Shown here in pieces: positions 20,686-29,741 of a DNA stretch of 64,000 bases. How positions within the stretch are numbered: position 1 is the first letter of the stretch; the number at the start of each line of letters is the position of its first letter. Origin of the DNA: Enterococcus mundtii (GTDB lineage Bacteria; Bacillota; Bacilli; Lactobacillales; Enterococcaceae); contig NZ_AP019810.1 of the NCBI RefSeq assembly GCF_013394305.1, positions 1,929,501 through 1,993,500 on the forward strand, given 5' to 3'. The notes under the pieces are model-generated. The model ran no database searches, had not been told where the DNA came from, and was given only the letters and a program-made list of their open reading frames with translations. Position numbers and translations under genes: made by a program.

Positions 20686-21006
20686 ATGGAGAAAAGAACA
20701 ATCATGCTTGTCTGCTCTGCAGGAATGAGTACAAGTTTATTAGTGACAAAAATGCAAAAAGCAGCAGAAGAAAAAGGTGTAGAAGCGGACATCTTTGCAG
20801 TTTCAGCATCAGAAGCTGATAGCCAACTAGAATCAAAAAATGTAGACGTTTTATTATTAGGGCCACAAGTACGTTTCATGCAAAGTCAATTTGCTGAAAA
20901 ACTAGCACCAAAAGGGATTCCGTTAGATGTTATCAACATGCAAGACTATGGCATGATGAACGGGGCAAAAGTATTGGAACAAGCAGAATCATTGATCAAT
21001 AAATAA
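20686..21006 (+). CDS. PTS lactose/cellobiose-family IIB component
   Basis: 106 residues. The phosphorylated cysteine is Cys10 in MLVCSAGMSTSLLV, the P-loop-like signature of the lactose/cellobiose IIB family. VLLLGPQVRFM about residue 62-72 and a C-terminal INMQDYGMMNG complete the fold. It passes phosphate from IIA to the sugar carried by IIC. The ATG at 20686 has aaggaa 9 nt upstream; an in-frame GTG at 20677 overlaps that site. It is the first gene of the sigma-54 operon and is followed by IIA and IIC. Confidence 0.93.
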   Translation: MEKRTIMLVCSAGMSTSLLVTKMQKAAEEKGVEADIFAVSASEADSQLESKNVDVLLLGPQVRFMQSQFAEKLAPKGIPLDVINMQDYGMMNGAKVLEQAESLINK

Positions 21007-21029
21007 AAACAAGAAAAAGAGGAAAGAAA

Positions 21030-21347
21030 ATGGAAGATCAAAAAAATTTAGAAGCGATCATGGGTTTGATCATGTTCGGTGGCAACGCAAAAAGCGATGC
21101 AATGGAAGCGATTGCTGCTGCGAAAAAAGGTGACTTTGAATTAGCAGATGCAAAAATCAAAGATGCAGAAGAATCATTGGTTCAAGCGCATCATTCGCAA
21201 ACAGGGTTATTAACACAAGAAGCACAAGGGGAACACATGGAAGTTACTTTGTTAACCGTTCATAGTCAAGATCATTTGATGACATCGATCGCGTTTACAG
21301 ATTTAGCAAAAGAAATCATTGATCTATACCGTCGTATAGATGCTTAA
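21030..21347 (+). CDS. PTS lactose/cellobiose-family IIA component
   Basis: 105 residues of the helical PTS_IIA (lactose/cellobiose) family. The phospho-histidine lies in VQAHHSQTG (His54/His55), and AMEAIAAAKKGDFELAD and HSQDHLMTSI match the trimer helices. It takes phosphate from HPr and hands it to the IIB encoded 23 nt upstream. gaggaaag precedes the start. No phospho-beta-glucosidase gene is in this operon, so hydrolysis must rely on an enzyme encoded elsewhere, perhaps the GH1 enzyme at 11302 (inference). Confidence 0.93.
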   Translation: MEDQKNLEAIMGLIMFGGNAKSDAMEAIAAAKKGDFELADAKIKDAEESLVQAHHSQTGLLTQEAQGEHMEVTLLTVHSQDHLMTSIAFTDLAKEIIDLYRRIDA

Positions 21348-21382
21348 ATAAAAGTTTTTTAAAGGAGAAAAGAGGAAAAGAT

Positions 21383-22633
21383 ATGGATAGCTTTGTAGCA
21401 TTTATGGAGAAACACTTTATACCAGTCGCATCAAAAATCGGTGCACAACGCCATTTAGTGGCCATTCGTGACGCTTTTATGGTCAGTATGCCATTAATGA
21501 TCTTAGGCGCTTTAGCTGTAATGATCAATAACTTACCGATCCCTGGATTCCAAGAATTGATGAATTCGATTTTTGGTGGTGAAGCATGGAAAGGATTCGG
21601 TGCGGCTGCTTGGAACGGAACGTTTGCGATTCTTTCTGTTTTGATTGCGTTCTTATTAGCTTATCATTTAGCAAACGGTTACCGTAAAGATGGCGTATCT
21701 GCTGGAGTGATTTCATTAGGTTCATTCTTCGCACTAGGCGGCGCTTTAGGTATGAGTTCAAACGGATTATTTATTGCAATTATTGTCGGAATTATTTCAA
21801 CAGAGATTTTTGTTCGTTTAAGTGGAAATGAAAAATTGATCATAAAAATGCCAGACGGAGTGCCACCAGCAGTAGCAAAAGCATTTGCGTCATTATTACC
21901 AGCAATGATCACGATCTCATTTTTCGCACTAATCGCTGCGATTTTTGCAGCATTCGGTGTTGCTGATATTGTTGGCGCATTCTACACGGTGGTTCAAGAA
22001 CCATTTATGGGGCTTGCTAACTCTTACCCATCTGCATTATTGCTTGCATTTATTACACCGTTCCTTTGGTTCTTCGGATTACATGGAGCAAACATGGTCG
22101 ATCCATTGATGCAAACCATCAATGCGCCAGCAATCCAAGCAAACGTCGAAGCGATTGCCAACGGTCAAAGTGCACCATTTATCGTCAATAAACCTTTTTT
22201 TGACAGCTTTGTCAATTTAGGTGGTACAGGTGCGACACTAGGATTACTGATTGCGATCTATTTAGTAGGACGTAGAAACAAACCTTATATGGTCGTAACG
22301 AACTTATCGATTGCACCAGGAGTATTCAATATCAACGAACCAACAATGTTTGGTCTACCAATCGTTTTGAATCCAGTGATGTTTATTCCATTTATTTTAA
22401 CACCAATGGTTTTAGTAACTGTTGCGTACTTTGCGACATCAACAGGACTTGTACCAGCAGCGACAGTAATGCCACCATGGGTAACACCACCAGTGATCGG
22501 CGGATTTTTAGCAACAAACAGTCTTTCAGGCGCAGTGTTATCTGCGGTCAACTTACTGATTTCAATTCTGATCTATCTACCATTCGTTAAAGTAGCAACG
22601 ATCCAAGAAATGAAAAAAGAATTGAACGCGTAA
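21383..22633 (+). CDS. PTS cellobiose-family IIC permease
   Basis: 416 residues with about ten hydrophobic segments. Family motifs include AIRDAFMVSMPLMILG near residue 30, the FGLHGANMVDP loop about residue 232 and FNINEPTMFGLPIVLNP about 312, which form the sugar site in the ChbC/CelB type. It is the membrane channel for cellobiose or a related beta-diglucoside; lactose or chitobiose cannot be excluded. It starts 35 nt after the IIA gene with aaaggag upstream, and an intrinsic terminator follows. Confidence 0.92.
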   Translation: MDSFVAFMEKHFIPVASKIGAQRHLVAIRDAFMVSMPLMILGALAVMINNLPIPGFQELMNSIFGGEAWKGFGAAAWNGTFAILSVLIAFLLAYHLANGYRKDGVSAGVISLGSFFALGGALGMSSNGLFIAIIVGIISTEIFVRLSGNEKLIIKMPDGVPPAVAKAFASLLPAMITISFFALIAAIFAAFGVADIVGAFYTVVQEPFMGLANSYPSALLLAFITPFLWFFGLHGANMVDPLMQTINAPAIQANVEAIANGQSAPFIVNKPFFDSFVNLGGTGATLGLLIAIYLVGRRNKPYMVVTNLSIAPGVFNINEPTMFGLPIVLNPVMFIPFILTPMVLVTVAYFATSTGLVPAATVMPPWVTPPVIGGFLATNSLSGAVLSAVNLLISILIYLPFVKVATIQEMKKELNA

Positions 22634-22639
22634 AAATAA

Positions 22640-22674
22640 AAAACGGAGAGCAAGTGATTGCTTTCCGTTTTTTG
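22640..22674 (+). terminator. intrinsic terminator of the sigma-54 PTS operon
   Basis: aaaacggagagcaa and the facing ttgctttccgtttttt form a stem with a short loop and a T run. Confidence 0.85.
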
Positions 22675-22756
22675 TGTTATTACTGTTATCATTGCTATTT
22701 TTCAGAAAGCAACGTATAGTTTTTGTAAGTATTTTTTTTGAATAGGAGGATAGCAT

Positions 22757-23158
22757 ATGAATACAACAGATATTCAAAAAAGGATCGAACGATTCCAAGT
22801 ATATGGGAACACCCTTCCAGGAGCTAGGGTATATTTTCGCGAAGATTGGAAAACGCTTTATTTTGATTTAGATGGTAAACAGTTTGGGATGATGAGTCCA
22901 GAAGCGAATGAAAAAGCATTGATCACGTTAAAACATTTCCCAGAAAAAAACGAGGAATTACGAACGATGTACCCTGAGATCATTATACCTGGTTACTATG
23001 CCAATAAGAAACATTGGAATTCGATCATGTTAGGCAAAGATGAATTGTCAGACGAGGAAATCGAGAAAATGATTTTGATTTCTTATGAATTGGTACTAGC
23101 TAAATTCGCTAAAAAGAAACAAGAAGAAATCAAAAACTCAGTGATAGAAAGTGATTGA
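22757..23158 (+). CDS. MmcQ/YjbR family protein
   Basis: 133 residues. The segments VYFREDWKTLYFDLDGKQFGMM, LKHFPEKNEELRTMYPEI and PGYYANKKHWNSIML followed by a C-terminal helix (EEIEKMILISYELVLAKF) match the MmcQ/YjbR-type double-wing fold (PF04237). Members are small cytoplasmic proteins annotated as possible DNA-binding proteins; the function is not established. aggagg lies 8 nt upstream. It appears to stand alone between the PTS terminator and a hairpin at 23200. Confidence 0.8.
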   Translation: MNTTDIQKRIERFQVYGNTLPGARVYFREDWKTLYFDLDGKQFGMMSPEANEKALITLKHFPEKNEELRTMYPEIIIPGYYANKKHWNSIMLGKDELSDEEIEKMILISYELVLAKFAKKKQEEIKNSVIESD

Positions 23159-23199
23159 AAGCTTGAAGGGCATAAATCATTTTCTAGTCGATGAAAAAG

Positions 23200-23230
23200 G
23201 TCTGGAAATAGGGACACCCTATTTCCAGAC
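23200..23230. terminator. perfect 14-bp hairpin between convergent genes
   Basis: gtctggaaataggg-aca-ccctatttccagac is a perfect inverted repeat. It lies between the MmcQ gene (+) and the methyltransferase reading frame (-). No long T run follows, so it may be a weak bidirectional terminator. Confidence 0.55.
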
Positions 23231-23284
23231 GCTCAATAAAATTTGTGCAGATGGACTAAGAATGTTTGGATCGATGATTCGCCG

Positions 23285-24012
23285 CTACATTTTTGTCACA
23301 GAAATAATCAACATCATCGGACGTCTTAATTCGTCTTTCATACCAGGCATATCTAACATATGTGACGGTGGTATTGGTTCAAGCACATGGTTGATTTGAA
23401 AGCCATTAGACAATAATGTCTCAAGATAAGTTGTAATCGTTCGATGATATTTTTTTACAGAAGATCCTAGGAAGTTTGTGTCACGCTCCCTTTCGTCAAA
23501 ATAATGATTAACTGGAAAGTGCATGATCTGACCGTTGTCTGTATAAATCCAGTCTTGCCGACCATCTGCTGTAAAAATAGGGTGTTCAACTGAAAAAAGA
23601 AATTGACCATTTGGTTTTAGAAAGTGATGGACATGCTGGACGAGTTGTTCCCAATTTTCTACATAATGGATAGCTAAAGAACTGAACACGAAATCAAATG
23701 AGTCTTTGGCAAACCGGATCGTTGAAATATCGTCTTGCATATAACTGATCGTGGTATCGTTTGTTCGAGCTCTAGCTTCTTCTAGCATCTTCTCAGACAA
23801 GTCGACACCAATGTTTTTTTTGCCCCTTGCGAAGCAGCGTAACGACAGTGCCACCCATAGCCACATCCAAGATCAAGGACTGTTTGTCCATGGAGGTTGG
23901 GGAAGATAGTTGCAAGCGTGGGCCATTCTCCAGCACCTTGTAAGCCATTTTTGCTACGAGGCATTTCTTTGTATTGGTCAAAAAATTGTTGATCATCGTA
24001 AATATTTGTCAT
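23285..24012 (-). pseudogene. class I SAM-dependent methyltransferase, frameshifted
   Basis: Two overlapping minus-strand frames make one methyltransferase. The N-terminal part from the ATG at 24012 (ggagg 8 nt upstream) ends in TVLDLGCGYGWHCRYAASQGAKK, holding motif I (DLGCGYG, SAM binding). The rest, KNIGVDLSEKMLEEAR, DSFDFVFSSLAIHYVENW and FLFSVEHPIF, is in the next frame. The break falls at a run of eight A on the coding strand (23814-23821); nine A would restore one frame of about 243 residues. It could be a real mutation, phase variation, transcript slippage or a sequencing slip. Substrate unknown. Confidence 0.8.
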
Positions 24013-24208
24013 GTTTGATTCCTCCATGTAATTTTTTTATTTGCTTAAACTACATGGAGTCCGTCTCTTTTGTGTGCAATCATCTCGCTCACTCCTTTGA
24101 CATCTATTCTAGCTTAGGTCGGAAGAAGAAGCAAAAATTCAAACATAGATAAACATGCTTAGGCATCTGTTTTACACGACGCATGAATAATGAATGGAGG
24201 TTTAAAAG

Positions 24209-24673
24209 TTGAATATGTATCAATGGATCAAATTAAATGAACACCCAGAATTACTGGAAGAAACCGCAAGTTGGTTTTCCTCAAAGTGGGGCATTCCTGC
24301 TGAGGTTTATGCGGAAAGTATACGTACTGGAATCATCGAGAAGGAAAGTATTCCTCAATGGTATGTCATTCTCGATGAAAAAGGTGCAATCGTTGGAGGA
24401 GCAGGTGTCATCGAAAATGACTTCCACGACCGCCCAGATTTAGCACCTAATCTGTGTACTTTATATGTTGAACCGGAGCATCGGAATCAGGGATTAGCAA
24501 AATGGATATTAGAACAAACCAGAGAAGAGATGCATCGATTAGGATTCAAAAAACTTTATTTGATGACAGACCACACTTCTTTTTATGAACGATATGATTG
24601 TTCATTTTTAACTATGGTCAAGGAAGAAGGTGGAACAACTGCCCGGTTGTATCAAATCACTACAACAACATAA
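24209..24673 (+). CDS. GNAT family N-acetyltransferase
   Basis: 154 residues. The GNAT core is visible: GAGVIENDFHDRPDLAPNLCTLYVEPEHRNQGLAKWIL (motif A acetyl-CoA loop about 95-102) and then LGFKKLYLMTDHTSFYERYDCSFL. The substrate is unknown; similar proteins acetylate small amines or peptides. A TTG start at 24209 is preferred because ggagg lies 8 nt upstream; an in-frame ATG at 24215 is 14 nt away. It converges with the yrhK-like gene across a shared terminator. Confidence 0.85.
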   Translation: MNMYQWIKLNEHPELLEETASWFSSKWGIPAEVYAESIRTGIIEKESIPQWYVILDEKGAIVGGAGVIENDFHDRPDLAPNLCTLYVEPEHRNQGLAKWILEQTREEMHRLGFKKLYLMTDHTSFYERYDCSFLTMVKEEGGTTARLYQITTTT

Positions 24674-24715
24674 AGAGAAGCATGAGATGTTGAATCAAAT
24701 CTCATGCTTCTCTTT
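24672..24715. terminator. bidirectional terminator
   Basis: A perfect 17-bp inverted repeat (aaagagaagcatgagat and its complement) is flanked by A and T runs on both sides. It lies at the end of the GNAT gene and inside the 3' end of the convergent yrhK-like gene. Confidence 0.85.
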
Positions 24716-25021
24716 TTTCGCTTGTTCTCTTCGTTGTTTCTTTTCATCGTAAATAAAGACATTTCGCACGATACGTAAGATGGGGCGAGTGGTCAAGAAG
24801 ATGGCGCCTGCTAAATACAAGTAATTACTGTAATAATCAGGGATTTTCGTGAGTAAAGCAATACTCCCTAAGACATAAAAAATCCCTGTGAGTAAATCAA
24901 CCGCTAAAGAAATCAATGTGTAACGATTTTGGAAATACAAGCGAAAACGCCGTCCGCGGATCTCAATATCTTCTTCTTTGCCAATCTCGACATCATGGGT
25001 ATTTCGTTTGATTCTTGGCAT
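24695..25021 (-). CDS. YrhK family membrane protein
   Basis: 108 residues. A charged N-terminus (DVEIGKEEDIEIRGRRFRL) is followed by two hydrophobic helices, LISLAVDLLTGIFYVLGSIA and NYLYLAGAIFLTTRPILRIV, then a very basic tail ending in KKEKHEI. This is the YrhK domain pattern (PF14145). Function unknown. Its start is 27 nt downstream of the stop of the alcohol dehydrogenase gene on the same strand, so the two are probably co-transcribed. Confidence 0.8.
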   Translation of the reverse strand: MPRIKRNTHDVEIGKEEDIEIRGRRFRLYFQNRYTLISLAVDLLTGIFYVLGSIALLTKIPDYYSNYLYLAGAIFLTTRPILRIVRNVFIYDEKKQRREQAKKEKHEI

Positions 25022-25048
25022 ATAAAATCACCTAACTAGTTTTTATTT

Positions 25049-26182
25049 CTACGGTTTCAAGACAACTTTGATATTTTTATCTTCTTTTTTATCAAAAATC
25101 TCGTATGCTCGAGCCGCTTCTTCTAACGGCATCGAATGAGTGATGATTTGAGTTGGATCAAACAGTCCTTCTGCAATCATGTCATAAATTTTTGGCATCA
25201 AATGGACAACTGGTGCTTGCCCATGTTTGACGTCAATATTGCGCATAAAGAATTCTTGAAGTGGATAGGAAGAAGCAGGTGTCATATAAACACCAGTGAT
25301 TTGCACTGTACCAAATTTTTTGACCGCTTTAGCAGCCATTTGGATAGGTGAGATCGTTCCACTTTGTAAGCTAACTAAATTTTTAGCTTTTTCTTTTGTT
25401 GGCTCTAAACCATCCATTCCGACACAATCAATGATGACATCTGCACCGCCACGAGCTAACTCATATAAATCATCTCCGGCTTGGTTCACATCGTCTAATA
25501 GATAGGTTTCGATTTGATTATAGCGGACTGCTTTGTCTAATCGGTGTTTGACTGGATCGACCGCAATGACACGTTTTGCTCCTGCCATCACAGCAAATTT
25601 TTGTGCAAATAAACCAACAGGACCTGAACCTAAGACGACGACTGTATCATCTTTTTTAACCCCTGCATTTGCAACGCTCCAATAAGCGGTGGGTAAAATA
25701 TCAGATAAAAATAAAACTTTTTCATCAGGTAAATCATTATCTGGAACGATAAATGACGTAGAGTCGGCGAAAGGTACCCGAAGATACTCTGCTTGCCCAC
25801 CCCAGTGATTTCCGTTCAATTTACCAAAACCGAATAATCCGCCGTATAATTCTTCCTGATTGGAATTATCACACTGACTTTCCATATGGTTTGTACAAAA
25901 ATGGCAATGACCACAACTAATATTAAAAGGAATAACTACACGTTGTCCTTTTTTTAACTTTTTCACTTCAGAACCAACTTCTTCAACAATCCCCATAGGT
26001 TCATGTCCAACGACATAGCCTTTTTCCATAACGGATTCCCCATGGTGATAAAGATGGAGATCAGATCCACAAATCGCTGTCGCAGTGATACGGATGATTG
26101 CATCGGTTGGTGCTAAAATTTTTGGATCATCAACATTTCTAATTTCCATTTTTTGCTTTCCTTGCCAAGTGACTGCTTTCAT
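25049..26182 (-). CDS. zinc-dependent alcohol dehydrogenase
   Basis: 377 residues of the medium-chain dehydrogenase family. Catalytic zinc ligands are expected at ICGSDLHLYHHG (Cys about 38) and GHEPMG (His about 60), and the structural zinc site is the cysteine cluster CGHCHFCTNHMESQC about 90-104. The Rossmann motif is VVLGSGPVGLFAQ near 185. The length and the GGADVIIDCVGMDG insert suit the formaldehyde-dehydrogenase/threonine-dehydrogenase-like subgroup. It oxidises an alcohol or reduces an aldehyde with NAD(P); the substrate is not shown. ggagagg lies upstream of the ATG. Confidence 0.9.
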   Translation of the reverse strand: MKAVTWQGKQKMEIRNVDDPKILAPTDAIIRITATAICGSDLHLYHHGESVMEKGYVVGHEPMGIVEEVGSEVKKLKKGQRVVIPFNISCGHCHFCTNHMESQCDNSNQEELYGGLFGFGKLNGNHWGGQAEYLRVPFADSTSFIVPDNDLPDEKVLFLSDILPTAYWSVANAGVKKDDTVVVLGSGPVGLFAQKFAVMAGAKRVIAVDPVKHRLDKAVRYNQIETYLLDDVNQAGDDLYELARGGADVIIDCVGMDGLEPTKEKAKNLVSLQSGTISPIQMAAKAVKKFGTVQITGVYMTPASSYPLQEFFMRNIDVKHGQAPVVHLMPKIYDMIAEGLFDPTQIITHSMPLEEAARAYEIFDKKEDKNIKVVLKP

Positions 26183-26430
26183 CGTAGTGCTCCTCTCCTG
26201 TTTTCGTTAATAAAACTAACGATAGTTATTTATAAACTCATTCTAAGGGAATGTTACTTTTTTTCACAATGAAACGCGCTTTTAGTTTTAGTTTAAAACA
26301 ATAAAATAACTTTTGACGAAAAAAGGAAGTTGTAGTTTTATTGACTGAAAGTTATAATTATAGTAGTTGATTTTCAACAAAATAAAACGTAAAAGAACAA
26401 TTTTTTGTGCTGACCTAGGAAAGGAGAGAA

Positions 26431-27273
26431 ATGAGAAATAGTCGATTAATCAAAATAATTATAGGAGTTGTGTGTACAGTCTGGCTCTTTTTTTTGTCGA
26501 TTGGCGGACTTTTTTATACGTCTTTAGCAAATGAAGGATTTATGAATGAACAAATCAAACAAGCAAACTACATACAAAAGGTAACGAAAGAGATCAATGG
26601 TCGTGTCCAGAGCTATCACCAAGAAGCAAGAGTCACTCCAGAGGTGCTTGCCGACAGTATATCTGAGGAATTAGTCAAAAATAATATCGAGCATTTTGTC
26701 AAAGAAACTTATCGTGACAAGCAACCAAGCTTGATCCAAGAAACGGAGCTGGAAGAACATATCAAAGAGACGATCCATACATATAAAACAGAACATGAGA
26801 TCAATATTGAAGAAGGGATTGCGGGAGAAGAACTCGCTTTACATATGATCGGCGGGATCTTTGAACGAAGTGTCCAACCAAGTTATCTGCATCTTTTTAT
26901 TCGAGGAATCAATGACCTGAGCCACCAGGTACTTCACTATGCTTGGGGCATTGTGAGTGTGAGCTTATTGATCTTAGCAGGGTTCATTTATTTCAATCCA
27001 GGCTCTATCCGTTCGCGTATCAAAAAATTTGCGTGTAGTCTGATGGGCGCTGGACTGATAAGTCTAGCATTTGCCGCAACTTTATACTATGCGCAGATTT
27101 TGCAGACGGAGGAGCAAATGGAGTCACTTCAAGGCTTGATGCGAATATATCTCACTAACTTTACCCTGATTGTTTTATTGATCGGAGGAAGTGAGATTGT
27201 TGTGGGCGCCTTCGCATGGCTCCTTGCAAAAAGAGAAAACAAAAAAAGAACTGTCGGACAAAATCAAAAATAG
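26431..27273 (+). CDS. unrecognised membrane protein with an extracellular-size loop
   Basis: 280 residues. There is an N-terminal membrane helix (IIIGVVCTVWLFFLSIGGLF), a hydrophilic segment of about 130 residues rich in Glu, Lys and His, then three more helices (about 170-190, 203-222 and 237-256: IVSVSLLILAGFIYF, LMGAGLISLAFAATLYYAQI, TLIVLLIGGSEIVVGAFAWLL) and a short basic tail. I do not recognise a family. The layout suggests a large loop outside the membrane between helices 1 and 2. aaaggagag precedes the start. It is alone, with a terminator after it. Confidence 0.75.
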   Translation: MRNSRLIKIIIGVVCTVWLFFLSIGGLFYTSLANEGFMNEQIKQANYIQKVTKEINGRVQSYHQEARVTPEVLADSISEELVKNNIEHFVKETYRDKQPSLIQETELEEHIKETIHTYKTEHEINIEEGIAGEELALHMIGGIFERSVQPSYLHLFIRGINDLSHQVLHYAWGIVSVSLLILAGFIYFNPGSIRSRIKKFACSLMGAGLISLAFAATLYYAQILQTEEQMESLQGLMRIYLTNFTLIVLLIGGSEIVVGAFAWLLAKRENKKRTVGQNQK

Positions 27274-27280
27274 CGAAAAA

Positions 27281-27325
27281 ACAAAAGTCTTCCTCCTATT
27301 TCCATAGGTGGAGGACTTTTGTTTT
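27281..27325. terminator. bidirectional terminator
   Basis: acaaaagtcttcctcc and the facing ggaggacttttgt form a stem with A and T runs on either side, between the convergent membrane protein and oleate hydratase genes. Confidence 0.85.
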
Positions 27326-27367
27326 AGGACTGAAGTAGCACAGGAAAGTGAATTCCTTTAGTGAACC

Positions 27368-29065
27368 TCAATCAAACATTTTTTTCGCTGCACGCATCAA
27401 CGTAGGGATATCTTTGTCATAACGTGGTGTTTTCACCAAACGTGACATTGGAATACCTGCAAAATGGAATGCCGCAATTTCTCCTGAACGAACAGCACTT
27501 TGTTCGGTAAAGATCATTTGATAAGGCTGTTCAACGAACTCACCAGTAAAGGCAAGGTTTGTTGAATGTTTAGGAATGACTTTTGGTCGATCACTTTTCG
27601 CACGATTGTTAAATAAGGCAGAAGCATATGGCATGTAAACTGGAATATTATTGATGACACTATCGTAGATTTCGGTTTCTTTTTCGCGAATGTTTACTGG
27701 ACCAGGATCAACTTTTGAAAGCTGACCAAGTAATTCTTCTAACATTTCTTTTCCGTTCATTTTAATATACTCTTTGTCGACAAATTCACCACGACGTCTT
27801 GGATACAAGAAGTAGCCCCAAATCACTGTTTCATTCGGTTTTTGTGAAGTGAAATGCGGTTGGTGATGCACGACGATAGACATATTGACATCTTTTTGAC
27901 CAAGTGGGGTAATCGGTGTTGTTGAAATAAATGAATTCAACGCATTACCTGGTTCTTGTGTCGTGATACGTGTGATCTCATTTAGCAACACATGATTTTT
28001 CGTTGTCAACGTAAAGCTGACCCATTCACTTGCATCACGATCTGCGAAAAATTTATCTGGATTGCCTAAATTGTAGAATTTTTCACTGGCTTTTTTCCAC
28101 AAACTCGAAGCAGCACCGTAATCCATATTTTCCTCTGCGGGTGTTTCGTAGTCGCCAAGTGTTGCCGAATCAGTGATCGAACCATTTGTAAATAATACGC
28201 CAGTATCTCCATCAACAACGACATGTTCTTCTTCTTGTGTTTTTGTATTGATCATCTTCAAGCCAGTCACAGTGATTTCATCTTGCATCGCTGTTTCTTT
28301 GAATTCCCAGTCAACGACACGACGATTCAAAATGATTTTACAACCTTGTTCTTTCAAATAATTGATCAGTGGCAACATAATACTTTCGTATTGATTATAG
28401 CGTGTTCGATTGACCCCAACTAAATGCTCGATTTGAGTAAACTCATAAATCATTTGGTGCATATAGCGACGTAATTCTTGTGCAGAACTACGTGTTCGAA
28501 AAGCAAAAGTCGTTTCCCACATAAACCAGAAGTTTGTTTCAAAGAAATGGGGATCATCTTTGAAATACTCAGCAATCGTCACATTATCTAATTTTTCTTC
28601 TTCTGAATCAGGCATGGCGATTAGTTTCGTTAATAATACGCGATCTTTATTATTGAAGCCTAATTTACCGCCATCAACGATTCCCTTGCCACCTTCCAAT
28701 AAGCGAGCTTTATCAAATGTCGGATGTTTGGCATCGAAATCTCGTGTATCTTCTTCGGCTGTCATGCCCGGTTCTGTGGCAGAAGGGATACGACTGAGTA
28801 GATCCATCAAATCGACATACGTACGGTAATTCAGCATACGTCCACCACGTGCAACGTAGCCTTTTTGATTTTCTAATGGGTGATTTTTGTTCCAATATTC
28901 ATCAGTCACTGTGTCCACAGGAGCGCCATCATTTGATCCATGGTCATCTAAGGAGTAGAAAGTGATTTGATCTCCACGCCATTTGCCTTCTTGGATCAAA
29001 TAAACAGCAGCTGCCATATTCGCGATTCCTGCACCAATCATAATTGCTTTCTTTTTTTGCATCAT
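27368..29065 (-). CDS. ohyA: oleate hydratase
   Basis: About 565 residues, the family's usual size. The FAD-binding N-terminus reads AIMIGAGIANMAAAVYLIQEG, followed by the characteristic DDHGSNDGAP and YVARGGRMLNYRTYVDLMDLL. Later segments AFTGEFVEQPYQMIFTEQSAVRSGEIAAFH belong to the same family (myosin-cross-reactive antigen). It adds water across the cis-9 double bond of oleate or linoleate to give 10-hydroxy acids, a fatty-acid detoxification step at the membrane. Two adjacent ATG codons (29065 and 29062) follow ggagg; either may be used. Confidence 0.95.
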   Translation of the reverse strand: MMQKKKAIMIGAGIANMAAAVYLIQEGKWRGDQITFYSLDDHGSNDGAPVDTVTDEYWNKNHPLENQKGYVARGGRMLNYRTYVDLMDLLSRIPSATEPGMTAEEDTRDFDAKHPTFDKARLLEGGKGIVDGGKLGFNNKDRVLLTKLIAMPDSEEEKLDNVTIAEYFKDDPHFFETNFWFMWETTFAFRTRSSAQELRRYMHQMIYEFTQIEHLVGVNRTRYNQYESIMLPLINYLKEQGCKIILNRRVVDWEFKETAMQDEITVTGLKMINTKTQEEEHVVVDGDTGVLFTNGSITDSATLGDYETPAEENMDYGAASSLWKKASEKFYNLGNPDKFFADRDASEWVSFTLTTKNHVLLNEITRITTQEPGNALNSFISTTPITPLGQKDVNMSIVVHHQPHFTSQKPNETVIWGYFLYPRRRGEFVDKEYIKMNGKEMLEELLGQLSKVDPGPVNIREKETEIYDSVINNIPVYMPYASALFNNRAKSDRPKVIPKHSTNLAFTGEFVEQPYQMIFTEQSAVRSGEIAAFHFAGIPMSRLVKTPRYDKDIPTLMRAAKKMFD

Positions 29066-29108
29066 GCGTTCCTCCAATATTTACCAATTCATTTTCACAG
29101 CGATTTTT

Positions 29109-29237
29109 CTAGATGGATTCAAATTCATCATAAAGGTGACGATCATCTTCTAGTAAGCCTGTTTTTTTGCCAAGATAAACAGCACCTATAGCGACTAGTC
29201 CTAAGCCAATGCCTACTTTCAACCATTTCTTGCTCAT
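29109..29237 (-). CDS. small single-helix membrane protein
   Basis: 42 residues: a basic start (MSKKWLK), one hydrophobic helix (VGIGLGLVAIGAVYLG) and an acidic tail (LLEDDRHLYDEFESI). aaggagg lies 8 nt upstream of the ATG at 29237, so translation is likely. It is 43 nt upstream of oleate hydratase on the same strand and probably shares its transcript. Function unknown. Confidence 0.65.
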   Translation of the reverse strand: MSKKWLKVGIGLGLVAIGAVYLGKKTGLLEDDRHLYDEFESI

Positions 29238-29446
29238 AAAAAAACCTCCTTTTGGTTTGTGAACTGTTTCTACTTCAAAGCATAAAGCGTTTAGAAAAAT
29301 AAGCCAAATGATAGGGTAAGGAAGCAACCTGGATTTTTGACAGTTTAGAGGAAGTGTCTGTTTTTCACAATAAAGTGTAAGAAAATGTTAAATGAATCAA
29401 AGAAGAATTAGTGACGATCACTGAGGCAAAAAAGGGGAAAGAGATA

Positions 29447-29552
29447 ATGGCTGAAAAAAATAGAACCAACATTTGCTGATTTCTTGAAAAAACTTCGTAG
29501 TTTCTGGTTTAGAGAGAAAGAATATGTTTCATCGACTAATAGATACAAGTAA
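29447..29552 (+). pseudogene. possible small protein gene broken in an A run
   Basis: From an ATG at 29447 with aggggaaag upstream, the frame reads MAEKN and soon stops. With one base fewer in the run of seven A (29454-29460) it would read MAEKIEPTFADFLKKLRSFW and on to a stop at 29552, about 34 residues. The protein-like second part suggests a small gene with a frameshift. The rest of 29238-29741 shows nothing else I can identify. Confidence 0.25.
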
Positions 29553-29741
29553 TTGAATCTCATTTTTGTTATTTAAAAAAAGGTGGTTTGATTATTTAAA
29601 ATATTCTTCCAGTGGATAATCAACTAGGATCAGTCATTTTGGTTTTTTTTATTATTATGATGATTTTGAGAAAAGAGTGTGATAGGATGAATGAAAAGGG
29701 TATCATAGTTGTTTTTGTATAGTTTTTAGACGGATGAAGTC

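Noticed and set aside
23151-23399. 82-codon frame following the MmcQ gene
   Set aside because: Runs through a perfect hairpin and then opposite the methyltransferase; the start overlaps the previous stop without a ribosome site.
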